Part shown: one piece after another, positions 27,123 to 33,581 of the stretch
How the letters are laid out: the number at the start of each line of letters is the position of its first letter
How positions within the stretch are numbered: position 1 is the stretch's first letter
Source: Amycolatopsis acidicola
GTDB lineage: Bacteria > Actinomycetota > Actinomycetes > Mycobacteriales > Pseudonocardiaceae
Assembly: GCF_007713735.2 (NCBI RefSeq)
Contig: NZ_VMNW02000060.1
Location: 1 to 54,650, forward strand
Reading direction: 5' to 3'
Length of the DNA stretch: 54,650 nucleotides
Program-made: the position numbers and the translations under genes
Notes under the pieces: generated by a model
What the model was told of the DNA's origin: nothing
The model's input: the letters and a program-made list of their open reading frames with translations, nothing else
The model's database searches: none

Positions 27123-28408
27123 TTCTCTCCTTCGGTGGTGGACGGCTCGACCAGCAGGACCGCGCGCGAGTCGGGGCGCAACGCCTTGGCCGCCGCTGAA
27201 ACGTCCGCCGCGGTGACGCCCGCCATCCGGTCGGCGAGCGCGTAGATCAGGGACGGGTCGCCGTAGAGCAGTTCGAACGAGCCGAGGCCGAGCGTGCGGG
27301 ACACCAGCCTGTCGTGCTCGCCGTGCAGGGCGGCCGCCCAGCGCGCGGTGACCTTCTTCAGCTCCTGCTCGTCCGGCGGGGTCACGGCGAGCTTCTCCAG
27401 CTCCTCGTCGACCGCGGCCAGCACCTGGTCCGGCGAGACGTCCGGCGGGTGGATCGCGGTGACCGAGAACGTGTCCGGGTCACGCGCCTCGAACGGACCG
27501 AACAGCCCGGCGCCCGCGCCGACGTCGACCACCAGCGGCTCGCGGTGCACCAGGCGCTGCTGCAGACGGGAGCCGTCACCGTCGCTGAGCACACCAGCCA
27601 GTACGAGATTCGCCAGGTACGCGTCGAGCTCGTTGACCGGGTCCGGCATCCGATAGCCGATCGCGAGCGCGGGCAGCGGGGCGTGCGGATCCACGTGGCT
27701 GTCGCGGACTTCGCCGGTGGGCGGCGGCTCGGCGAACGAGCGGCGCGGCGGGACAGGGCGGTGCGGGACGTCGCCGAAGTGCTTGTCGATCAGCTCGCGG
27801 GCGCGGTCCGGCTCGAAGTCACCGGCGACGGTGAGCACGGCGTTCGCTGGCGAGTAATAGGTGTCGAAGAAGGCCGCGCAGTCGTCCAGAGTGGCCTGTT
27901 CGAGGTCGGAGAAGTCGCCGTACCCGTTGTGCGCGTTGGGAAAGGTCTGGTAGAGCACCGGCGGCAGCAGGATCCACGGGAACCCGCCGTACGGCCGGTT
28001 CAGCACGTTGAGCCGGATCTCTTCCTTGACCACGTCGATCTGGTTGGCCAGGTTCTCCTGGGTCAGCTTCGGCGCGCGCATCCGGTCGGCCTCGAGGAAC
28101 AGCGCGCGCTCCAGCGCGGCCGAGGGCAGCACCTCGAAGTAGTCGGTGTAGTCCGGATGCGTGGACCCGTTGAAGGTGCCGCCGCTGGACTGCACCAGCT
28201 TGAAGTGGGCCAGCTTCTCGAGGCTCTCACTGCCCTGGAACATCAGGTGCTCGAAGAGGTGGGCGAACCCGGTGCGCCCCTCCGGCTCCGAACGGAAGCC
28301 CACGTCGTAGTGCACGGACACCCCGACAACGGGCGCGGTCGCGTCCGGCGCGAGCACCACGCGGAGGCCGTTGTCCAGGGTGAAGCGAATGATTTCGGGT
28401 GCGCCCAT
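27119..28408 (-). CDS. M16 zinc peptidase, catalytic subunit
   Basis: A 429-aa insulinase/pitrilysin-family peptidase. FAHLFEHLMF holds the inverted zinc motif HxxEH (H50, E53, H54) and DVVKEEIR about 75 residues on supplies the third ligand. It should pair with the zinc-motif-less subunit encoded next (ATGA overlap) to form an MPP-like chamber degrading peptides. I chose ATG 28408 because AAGGTGGG lies six bases upstream; the in-frame GTG at 28417 falls inside that ribosome site. The start region (ATGGGCGCACC) is repeated three times upstream in the 71-bp array, each copy closed by an early stop. Confidence 0.92.
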   Translation of the reverse strand: MGAPEIIRFTLDNGLRVVLAPDATAPVVGVSVHYDVGFRSEPEGRTGFAHLFEHLMFQGSESLEKLAHFKLVQSSGGTFNGSTHPDYTDYFEVLPSAALERALFLEADRMRAPKLTQENLANQIDVVKEEIRLNVLNRPYGGFPWILLPPVLYQTFPNAHNGYGDFSDLEQATLDDCAAFFDTYYSPANAVLTVAGDFEPDRARELIDKHFGDVPHRPVPPRRSFAEPPPTGEVRDSHVDPHAPLPALAIGYRMPDPVNELDAYLANLVLAGVLSDGDGSRLQQRLVHREPLVVDVGAGAGLFGPFEARDPDTFSVTAIHPPDVSPDQVLAAVDEELEKLAVTPPDEQELKKVTARWAAALHGEHDRLVSRTLGLGSFELLYGDPSLIYALADRMAGVTAADVSAAAKALRPDSRAVLLVEPSTTEGEK

Positions 28409-28420
28409 GCTGCCCACCTT

Positions 28421-28665
28421 ACGGCTTACACGAAGGTGTCCCTCGGCGGATTCAGCCGTCGAACGGTGCGCCCATACCGCGCAGCAACATCACGGCTTAC
28501 ACGAAGGTGCCCGTCGGCGGATTCAGCCGTCGAACGGTGCGCCCATACCGCGCAGCAACATCACGGCTTACACGAAGGTGTCCCTCGGCGGATTCAGCCG
28601 TCGAACGGTGCGCCCATACCGCGCAGCAACATCACGGCTTACACGACGGTGCCCGTCGCGGGATT
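28421..28665. repeat. 71-bp tandem repeat with three minus-strand minigenes
   Basis: Full units begin at 28421, 28492 and 28563, with a partial fourth at 28634. Units 1 and 3 share one variant (GTGTCCCTCGG) and 2 and 4 another (GTGCCCGTCG), so the array looks like a duplicated dimer. On the minus strand each full unit contains ATGGGCGCACC, the same 11 bases that open the M16 gene, continuing for seven codons (MGAPFDG) to TGA: complement 28452-28475, 28523-28546 and 28594-28617. The array occupies nearly all of the 256-bp gap between tetR and the M16 operon. Confidence 0.85.
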
Positions 28666-29240
28666 CACACGCTGAGCATCAACCCGATCGCGGCGGTGAT
28701 CTCGTGGGCCAGCTTCGCGTCGACCGGACCGTGGTGGGACAGCATCCGGTACCACATCGTGCCGAAGGCGAAGTCCACCACGAGCGGCAGCGGCACCGCT
28801 TCGCGCAGCTTCCCGGCCTTTACGCCGCGCTGCAGCATTTCGCGCAGCGCGTCCCGGCGCGGCCCGATCACGGTGCTCTGCAACTGCTCGGACAACGCCG
28901 CGTCGTGCTGGGCGTCCGCCATCAGCCCGATCAGTGCCTTGCCGGTGATTTCGTGCGTGAGCTCGTAAGTGAGCTTCAGCAGCTTCTCGACGTCTTCGAG
29001 CGTTTCGCCGGTTTCCTCGAAGCGGACCGGTAATTCGCGTTCACGCAGGTCTATCAGCGCCGCGAGCAGCACCTGCGCCTTGTCCGGCCACCAGCGGTAG
29101 ACCGTCTGCCGCCCTACGCCCGCTTCGTCGGCCAGCGCCTTGATCGTCAGCTGCTGGTAGCCGTCGCGCTCGCACAGCCGCAGCGCGGTGTCGAGGATCG
29201 CGCGCCGGGCTTCTTCGCTTCGGGGACGTCCGCGGTTCAT
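28665..29240 (-). CDS. TetR-family repressor
   Basis: A 191-aa regulator. The N-terminal helix-turn-helix, from ILDTALRLCERDGYQQ through ALADEAGVGRQTVYRWWPDK (about residues 12-55), is canonical TetR, and the C-terminal ligand domain resembles the TetR_C-type of AcrR-like proteins. The ATG at 29240 is the domain start; the frame continues upstream across the operator without homology. It is divergent from an SDR gene with a perfect inverted repeat between them, so it very likely represses that gene and itself. Confidence 0.92.
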   Translation of the reverse strand: MNRGRPRSEEARRAILDTALRLCERDGYQQLTIKALADEAGVGRQTVYRWWPDKAQVLLAALIDLRERELPVRFEETGETLEDVEKLLKLTYELTHEITGKALIGLMADAQHDAALSEQLQSTVIGPRRDALREMLQRGVKAGKLREAVPLPLVVDFAFGTMWYRMLSHHGPVDAKLAHEITAAIGLMLSV

Positions 29241-29258
29241 GGGCGGCACTTTACAAGA

Positions 29259-29292
29259 CACTGTGCCTCGAATATATTTACGAGGCACAGTG
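29259..29292. promoter_or_regulatory. TetR operator, 12-10-12 inverted repeat, with promoter
   Basis: CACTGTGCCTCG (29259-29270) and CGAGGCACAGTG (29281-29292) are perfect inverted arms around AATATATTTA. For the rightward SDR gene, TTACAA (29251-29256) and TATATT (29273-29278) with a 16-bp spacer make a plausible promoter whose -10 lies in the operator centre. Occupancy by the divergent TetR protein would block both directions. Confidence 0.75.
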
Positions 29293-29315
29293 ACTCGAAA
29301 AGGGAGATGGGTACC

Positions 29316-30032
29316 TTGACCGAACGTGTCGTGATCGTCGGTGGCACCTCGGGCATCGGGCTGGCCACCGCGCAGCGGCTGGTCGACGGTGGCCGCGAGG
29401 TCGTGGTGACCGGGCGAAACACCGCGAAGCTCGAGAAAGCGCTGGAGCAGCTCGGCAAGAACGCGAGCGGTCAGCCGGTCGACGCGCGTGACCCGCAGGC
29501 GCTGACGGCGTTCTTCGCCGGGCTCGGCCCGATCCACCACGTCGTCGTGACGGTGACGGGCGAGCCGGGTACGAAGGCGTTCGCCGAACTGGAAGCCGCG
29601 GACCTGCGCGAAGGCGTCGAAGGGAAGCTGCAGCCCCACACCATGACGGCGCGGGCCGCGCTGCCCGTGCTCGAAAAAGGCGGTTCGATCACCTTCATCA
29701 CGGCGGCGTCGGCGGGAGCCGCGATGCCAGGCACCGCGGCCTTAGCGGCGGTGAACGCGGGCATCGAGGCGATGGTGCCGGTGCTGGCGGTGGAGCTCGC
29801 GCCGGTGCGGGTCAACGCCGTTTCTCCCGGCATCGTCGACACCGGCTGGTGGGACTTCCTCGGCGAAGCGCGGACGGAAACGTTCGCACAGCTGGCTTCC
29901 GGCACGCCTGCCGGCCGCGTCGGCGAGCCGGCCGACATCGCCTCGGCGATCGGCTTCCTGATCGACAACACCTTCACCACCGGTGTGGTGCTCCGCGTCG
30001 ACGGCGGGGCGCGGCTGGCTTCTCCGGCGTGA
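29316..30032 (+). CDS. SDR-family protein lacking the catalytic Tyr-Lys pair
   Basis: A 238-aa Rossmann-fold SDR. GGTSGIG near the N terminus binds NAD(P), and VNAVSPGIVDTGWWD marks the standard C-terminal half. In the catalytic region the sequence reads TAASAGAAMPGTAALAAVNAG: the serine is present but alanine and asparagine replace the usual YxxxK. Such proteins form a recognisable actinobacterial group and may bind nucleotide without classical catalysis. ATG 29307 directly abuts AGGGAG, too close for initiation; TTG 29316 is nine bases away and gives MTERVVIVGGTSG, so I prefer it. TetR control through the 29259-29292 site is very likely. Confidence 0.88.
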   Translation: MTERVVIVGGTSGIGLATAQRLVDGGREVVVTGRNTAKLEKALEQLGKNASGQPVDARDPQALTAFFAGLGPIHHVVVTVTGEPGTKAFAELEAADLREGVEGKLQPHTMTARAALPVLEKGGSITFITAASAGAAMPGTAALAAVNAGIEAMVPVLAVELAPVRVNAVSPGIVDTGWWDFLGEARTETFAQLASGTPAGRVGEPADIASAIGFLIDNTFTTGVVLRVDGGARLASPA

Positions 30033-30161
30033 CGTGACCTTCTAACAGGTCTTTTTCCGGTTCTTGCCAAGATCACCCGGATGGGCTCAGGCACCCTCTA
30101 TGCTGCAAAGCGCCCGCCGAGCAGCCGCGGGTGTGCCTGAGCACCGGGAGATCAGCCGGCG

Positions 30162-31193
30162 ATGAGCCAACCGCCCTACGGCCAGTGGCCGCCCCCGCAA
30201 TGGGGCCCGTACCCGCCACGGCCGCCGGTCAAGAAGTACAACACCCCGCTCATCGTCGCGGTGAGCCTGTTCAGCGCGGTGCTGGTCAGCCTTGCCGTCG
30301 TGATCATCGTGGTGACCGTGCCCTCAGGCGGCGGGAACAGCGCGGCGGCCTACGCCACGCCGATCAGCACGACCTCGGACACGCCGACCACCACCCGGTC
30401 TTCGCGGACCACCACCAGCCGCAGCAGCAGCTCGTCGAGCAGCACCACCACGACGGTCACCTCCAGCGGGCCGCGCAAGATCGTCACGCTGGCCGACCAT
30501 CCGCTGATGGCCAACCCGAACGCGGGCCTGTCCAACGCGGCCTGCTCGGTGCCCGGCTGGCCGAGCAGCCCCGCCGCGTCCGAAGCCTTCTTCACCGCCG
30601 CCGCCCAGTGCCTCAACGCGCGCTGGGGCGAGCTGCTCGACTCGATGAACCTGCCGTTCCACCCGCCGCAGCTGGAGTTCCCCACCGGCAGCAGCTTCAC
30701 CACCGACTGCGGCACCATCGACGTCGGCATCGCCACCGCGGCCTACTACTGCAAGGACCACCTCTACGTCCCGTACCGCGGCCTGCAGACCGACCAGTAC
30801 GGCAACCAGCCCGGCGTGTACCTGGCGCTGTTCGCGCACGAGTACGGCCACCACGTGCAGGACCTCGTCGGCCTGATGGACGCCGCGTGGCAGGTGATCA
30901 ACGCCGACGGGCAGGACAGCGCGGGCGGGCTGGACATGTCGCGCCGCAAGGAGCTGCAGGCGCAGTGCTTCTCCGGGCTGTTCATGGGTTCCACCGCGAA
31001 CCGCGGCGGGACGGTTTCGCAGAAGGTGTTCGACACGGCGTGGAACGACCAGGAAACCCGGGGCGACAACACTTCCGGCAGCCACGACCACGGCACCAAC
31101 GCGCACTACGCGGCCTGGTGGCGCAAAGGCGCGCAGAGCGACCGCATCTCGCAGTGCAACACCTTCTCGGCATCAAGCGGAGACGTCAGCTAG
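30162..31193 (+). CDS. Membrane-anchored neutral zinc metallopeptidase (YpfJ family), copy 1
   Basis: A 343-aa protein with a Pro/Tyr/Trp-rich cytoplasmic start, one transmembrane helix (about 29-53), a Ser/Thr linker (about 70-102) and an extracytoplasmic peptidase domain. FAHEYGHHVQ holds the HExxH motif (H226, E227, H230), and DMSRRKELQAQCFSG carries the downstream acidic ligand. GDNTSGSHDHGTNAHY is a C-terminal block also found in copy 2 at 38703. Cysteines at conserved places suggest disulfides outside the membrane. A GGGAG ribosome site lies before the ATG; TATGCT at 30099-30104 is a possible -10. Substrates are unknown. Confidence 0.9.
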   Translation: MSQPPYGQWPPPQWGPYPPRPPVKKYNTPLIVAVSLFSAVLVSLAVVIIVVTVPSGGGNSAAAYATPISTTSDTPTTTRSSRTTTSRSSSSSSSTTTTVTSSGPRKIVTLADHPLMANPNAGLSNAACSVPGWPSSPAASEAFFTAAAQCLNARWGELLDSMNLPFHPPQLEFPTGSSFTTDCGTIDVGIATAAYYCKDHLYVPYRGLQTDQYGNQPGVYLALFAHEYGHHVQDLVGLMDAAWQVINADGQDSAGGLDMSRRKELQAQCFSGLFMGSTANRGGTVSQKVFDTAWNDQETRGDNTSGSHDHGTNAHYAAWWRKGAQSDRISQCNTFSASSGDVS

Positions 31194-31233
31194 GAAGCGG
31201 CGAACTCGGCATCGAGCGGGGACGTCAGCCAGG
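31166..31233. repeat. 29-bp near-perfect direct repeat at convergent gene ends
   Basis: Bases 31166-31194 and 31205-31233 match at 26 of 29 positions, a 39-bp-period duplication. The first copy encodes the last residues and stop of the metallopeptidase. The second contains the stop of the convergent RDD gene. One gene end seems to have been copied into the other. Confidence 0.7.
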
Positions 31234-32019
31234 CGGGTCGAAGGGGCCCTGCGGCTCGCGTCCGGCGGGCAGGCCGGTGATCCGGTTGCGGCGTTCGGCG
31301 AGCACGGCCATCAGGTACGCCCACGGCGGCACGTCGGCCGACCACCACGGGGCGCCGATCTGCCCGGACAGCTCGTTCACCAGCTCGCTGCCGAGCGCGT
31401 CCCGCGCCTGCGGCCGCATCTGCTGGTAGCGCGCGAGGTACTGGCGGCTCGCGAGCGCGAGTTCGTCGCTCAGCCCGGAGAGGTCCAGCTGCGCGGCCCA
31501 CTCCGTGAGCGCCGGTGGCATCACGATGAGCGGGGCCGCGGGCTCCTCCCCCCGCTCCTGGATCACCACGGTGCCCGCCAGGTAGTCCCCGACCCGCTTG
31601 GATTTGCTGGAGCACAAGGAAACCACCAGCGCCACGATGCTCCACACCGCGACCGGCCCGAAGTCGACGATCGCGCCGGAGAGGCCGCGGGTCAGCGCGT
31701 GCCGGAACCGGATCGGGCCGCCGTCGTCGCGCACGGCGCGCAGTCCGAACGCGAGCTTGCCCAGCGTCCGGCCGCCCGTCAGCGTTTCGAACAGCACGGG
31801 GTAGCCCACCCGGACGAGCACCAGCGCGGCCAGCGAAAGCGCGATGCCGAGCGCCTCGTCGTGCACCCCGGCGAGCGTGATCACGAGCACGAACAGCAAC
31901 AGGACCACGGCCTGCACGACGATGTCGATCGCGAACGCGAGCGCGCGGCTGGCGAGCCGGGCGAGGCGGAGCTCCAGCACGACCGCGTCGCCGGTCACCA
32001 ACTCGGAGTCGGACTGCAC
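31225..32019 (-). CDS. RDD-family membrane protein
   Basis: A 264-aa protein. The N-terminal RDD domain has the conserved Arg and Asp in LASRALAFAIDIVVQ, then three or four transmembrane helices (VLLLFVLVITLAG, ALSLAALVLVRVGYPVLF, VAVWSIVALVVSLC) and the GGRTLGKLAFGLRAV loop. The C-terminal 110 residues are soluble with PPWAYLMAVLAERR. The start is GTG 32019, with a -10-like TACAGT six bases upstream. It belongs with SpoIIM, DUF58 and MoxR genes to a locus conserved in actinobacteria (mycobacterial Rv3691-Rv3695 have the same set). Function unknown; RDD proteins are proposed transporters. Confidence 0.9.
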   Translation of the reverse strand: MQSDSELVTGDAVVLELRLARLASRALAFAIDIVVQAVVLLLFVLVITLAGVHDEALGIALSLAALVLVRVGYPVLFETLTGGRTLGKLAFGLRAVRDDGGPIRFRHALTRGLSGAIVDFGPVAVWSIVALVVSLCSSKSKRVGDYLAGTVVIQERGEEPAAPLIVMPPALTEWAAQLDLSGLSDELALASRQYLARYQQMRPQARDALGSELVNELSGQIGAPWWSADVPPWAYLMAVLAERRNRITGLPAGREPQGPFDPPG

Positions 32020-32025
32020 CCGGCA

Positions 32026-32035
32026 ACTGTAGTCT
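32026..32035. promoter_or_regulatory. Overlapping divergent -10 elements (RDD / SpoIIM)
   Basis: On the minus strand TACAGT (32031-32026) ends six bases before the RDD GTG. On the plus strand TAGTCT (32030-32035) ends seven bases before the SpoIIM GTG. Both are TAnnnT, they share two bases, and both would give leaderless mRNAs. The intergenic gap is only 23 bp and no ribosome site is visible on either side. Confidence 0.5.
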
Positions 32036-32042
32036 GAGCGGC

Positions 32043-33050
32043 GTGGACGTCGACCTGTTCTCCGCCAACCATCGCGCGGAATGGGACAGGCTGGCGCAGC
32101 TGGTCGAGCGCAGCCGTTCGCTGGACGGCGCGGAGGCCGACGAGTTGGTCACGCTGTACCAGCGCAGCGCCACGCACCTGTCGATGGTGCGGGCTTCGGC
32201 GCCGGATCCGGCGCTGCTGGCCCGGTTGTCCACTCTCGTCACGCGGGCCCGCTCGGCAGTCGCCGGCAGCCACGACCCGGCCTGGCGCGAGGTCGGTTTG
32301 TTCTTCTCCCAACGGTTTCCGGCCGCGGTGTACCGCTCGCGGCGGTGGTGGCTGTCCACCGCGGTGGTGACGATCGTGGTGAGCGCCCTGCTCGCCGCGT
32401 GGATCGCGGCCGACGCCGGGGTGCGCGGCAGCCTCGCCACCCCGGACGCGATCAAACAGCTGACCGAGCCGGGCGGCAGCTTCGAGACCTACTACTCCAG
32501 CAACCCGGCAGGCTCGTTCGCGGCGCAGGTCTGGACGAACAACGCGTGGGTGGCGGCGACCTGCCTGTTCTTCGGTGTACTGGGCGGAATCCCGGTGCTG
32601 ATCGCCTTGTGGGCGAACGCCGCCAACGTCGGGATGAGCGCGGGCCTGATGGCCGCGGCCGGGCGGCTGGACATCTTCTTCGGGCTGATCACCCCGCACG
32701 GGTTGCTGGAGCTGACTGCCGTTTTCGTCGCGGCGGGCACCGGGCTGCGGCTCGCGTGGACCGTCGTCAACCCGGGCCCCCGCACGCGCGGGGTGGCGCT
32801 CGCGCAGGAAGGGCGTGCGGTCGCCGCGATGGCGCTGGGGCTGGCGTGCGTGCTGCTCGTGTCGGGGGTGATCGAGGCTTTCGTCACCCCGTCCGGGCTC
32901 CCGACGTGGGCCCGCATCGGCATCGGCGTACTGGCCGAACTCGCTTTCCTGGCTTACGTTTTCGTGCTCGGACGGCGTGCCGCGCTGTCCGGCGTGACGG
33001 GTGACGTGGACGCGCGCTCGGGCGGCGACACGCGGCCCGAGGCGGGCTGA
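32043..33050 (+). CDS. SpoIIM-family membrane protein
   Basis: A 335-aa polytopic protein of the stage II sporulation protein M family. A soluble helical N terminus of about 100 residues precedes five or so helices: WWLSTAVVTIVVSALLAAWIA, NNAWVAATCLFFGVLGGIPV with the conserved NxxVxxxxFxxG pattern, ITPHGLLELTAVFVAAGTGL, and two more near the end. The family name comes from Bacillus engulfment, but actinobacteria have it in the MoxR/DUF58 locus, where it probably forms an envelope complex with the RDD protein. The GTG start follows a probable leaderless -10. Confidence 0.88.
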   Translation: MDVDLFSANHRAEWDRLAQLVERSRSLDGAEADELVTLYQRSATHLSMVRASAPDPALLARLSTLVTRARSAVAGSHDPAWREVGLFFSQRFPAAVYRSRRWWLSTAVVTIVVSALLAAWIAADAGVRGSLATPDAIKQLTEPGGSFETYYSSNPAGSFAAQVWTNNAWVAATCLFFGVLGGIPVLIALWANAANVGMSAGLMAAAGRLDIFFGLITPHGLLELTAVFVAAGTGLRLAWTVVNPGPRTRGVALAQEGRAVAAMALGLACVLLVSGVIEAFVTPSGLPTWARIGIGVLAELAFLAYVFVLGRRAALSGVTGDVDARSGGDTRPEAG

Positions 33051-33081
33051 GCCGAGGGGCCAGGCGCGCTATCGTGGCGCG

Positions 33082-33300
33082 ATGGAACTGCCGCTGCCCG
33101 AGGATCTGGAAGCCCAGGTGCTGGCCCGCGCGGAGGACGCCGGGCTGCCCGTCGGCGAGTGGATCGTCGCCGCGCTGCAGCGGGAGGCGTTCCGGCAGCT
33201 GTGCGAGAAGACGGACGACTGGTGGCGCCACCACCCCGACGAGGCACGGGCCGCGACCGAGGATTACGAGTACCGCCATCGTGGCTCTTCGGCCGCGTAG
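33082..33300 (+). CDS. Putative antitoxin of a MazEF-like pair
   Basis: A 72-aa acidic-tailed protein. The first 40 residues (LPEDLEAQVLARAEDAGLPVG followed by EWIVAALQREAFRQL) read like a ribbon-helix-helix DNA-binding motif. The C-terminal tail is charged (TDDWWRHHPDEARAATEDYEY), as in antitoxin tails that block a toxin. ATG 33082 is preferred over upstream starts that lack homology. It overlaps the toxin frame by 20 bases. Family assignment rests on size, layout and partner, not on a clear motif. Confidence 0.65.
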   Translation: MELPLPEDLEAQVLARAEDAGLPVGEWIVAALQREAFRQLCEKTDDWWRHHPDEARAATEDYEYRHRGSSAA

Positions 33301-33580
33301 GGGCGAGCTGTGGACTGTCGCCGGCCCGGTTCGGCGGCGCGTGCTGGTCTACAGCGGCGACATGTTCAACGAGCTCGGCAGCGTGCCGTACGTGATCACG
33401 ATGGAGGTCGTGGCGGAGCCGGATCCGTTGACCGTGACCACGGAAGACGGCGTGCACATCTCGTACACGCGCCTGGATCACGTGCCGAAGAGCGCGCTGG
33501 CGGAGCGTGTCGGGGAGATTCCGGCGGAGCTGCTGCAGACGGTGAACACCCGGCTTTTCCTGGTGCTGACCACTTCCTGA
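33281..33580 (+). CDS. Putative MazF/PemK-like toxin
   Basis: A 99-aa protein opening RRGELWTVAGP, then RRVLVYSGDMFNE, and ending with a TRLFLVL strand. The RGELW start, V-L-V-Y-SGD strand and acidic/hydrophobic spacing are those of CcdB/MazF-fold endoribonucleases, although the family arginine and serine are only roughly placed. GTG 33281 is the likely start, inside the antitoxin gene, giving the usual translational coupling. One base separates its stop from the convergent DUF58 stop. The pair sits inside the SpoIIM-DUF58 locus, where most relatives have none. Confidence 0.65.
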   Translation: MALRPRRGELWTVAGPVRRRVLVYSGDMFNELGSVPYVITMEVVAEPDPLTVTTEDGVHISYTRLDHVPKSALAERVGEIPAELLQTVNTRLFLVLTTS

Positions 33581-33581
33581 G

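Noticed and set aside
28421..28665. CRISPR array
   Set aside because: Units are contiguous tandem repeats with no unique spacers, too long for repeat-spacer units, and no cas genes are present. The 21-bp arrays were rejected as CRISPR for the same reason.
28371..28968. Plus-strand frames with repeated CAHTAQQHHGLHEG-type peptides
   Set aside because: Translation of the 71-bp tandem repeat (reading frame shifts each unit) continuing antisense through tetR; no start signal.
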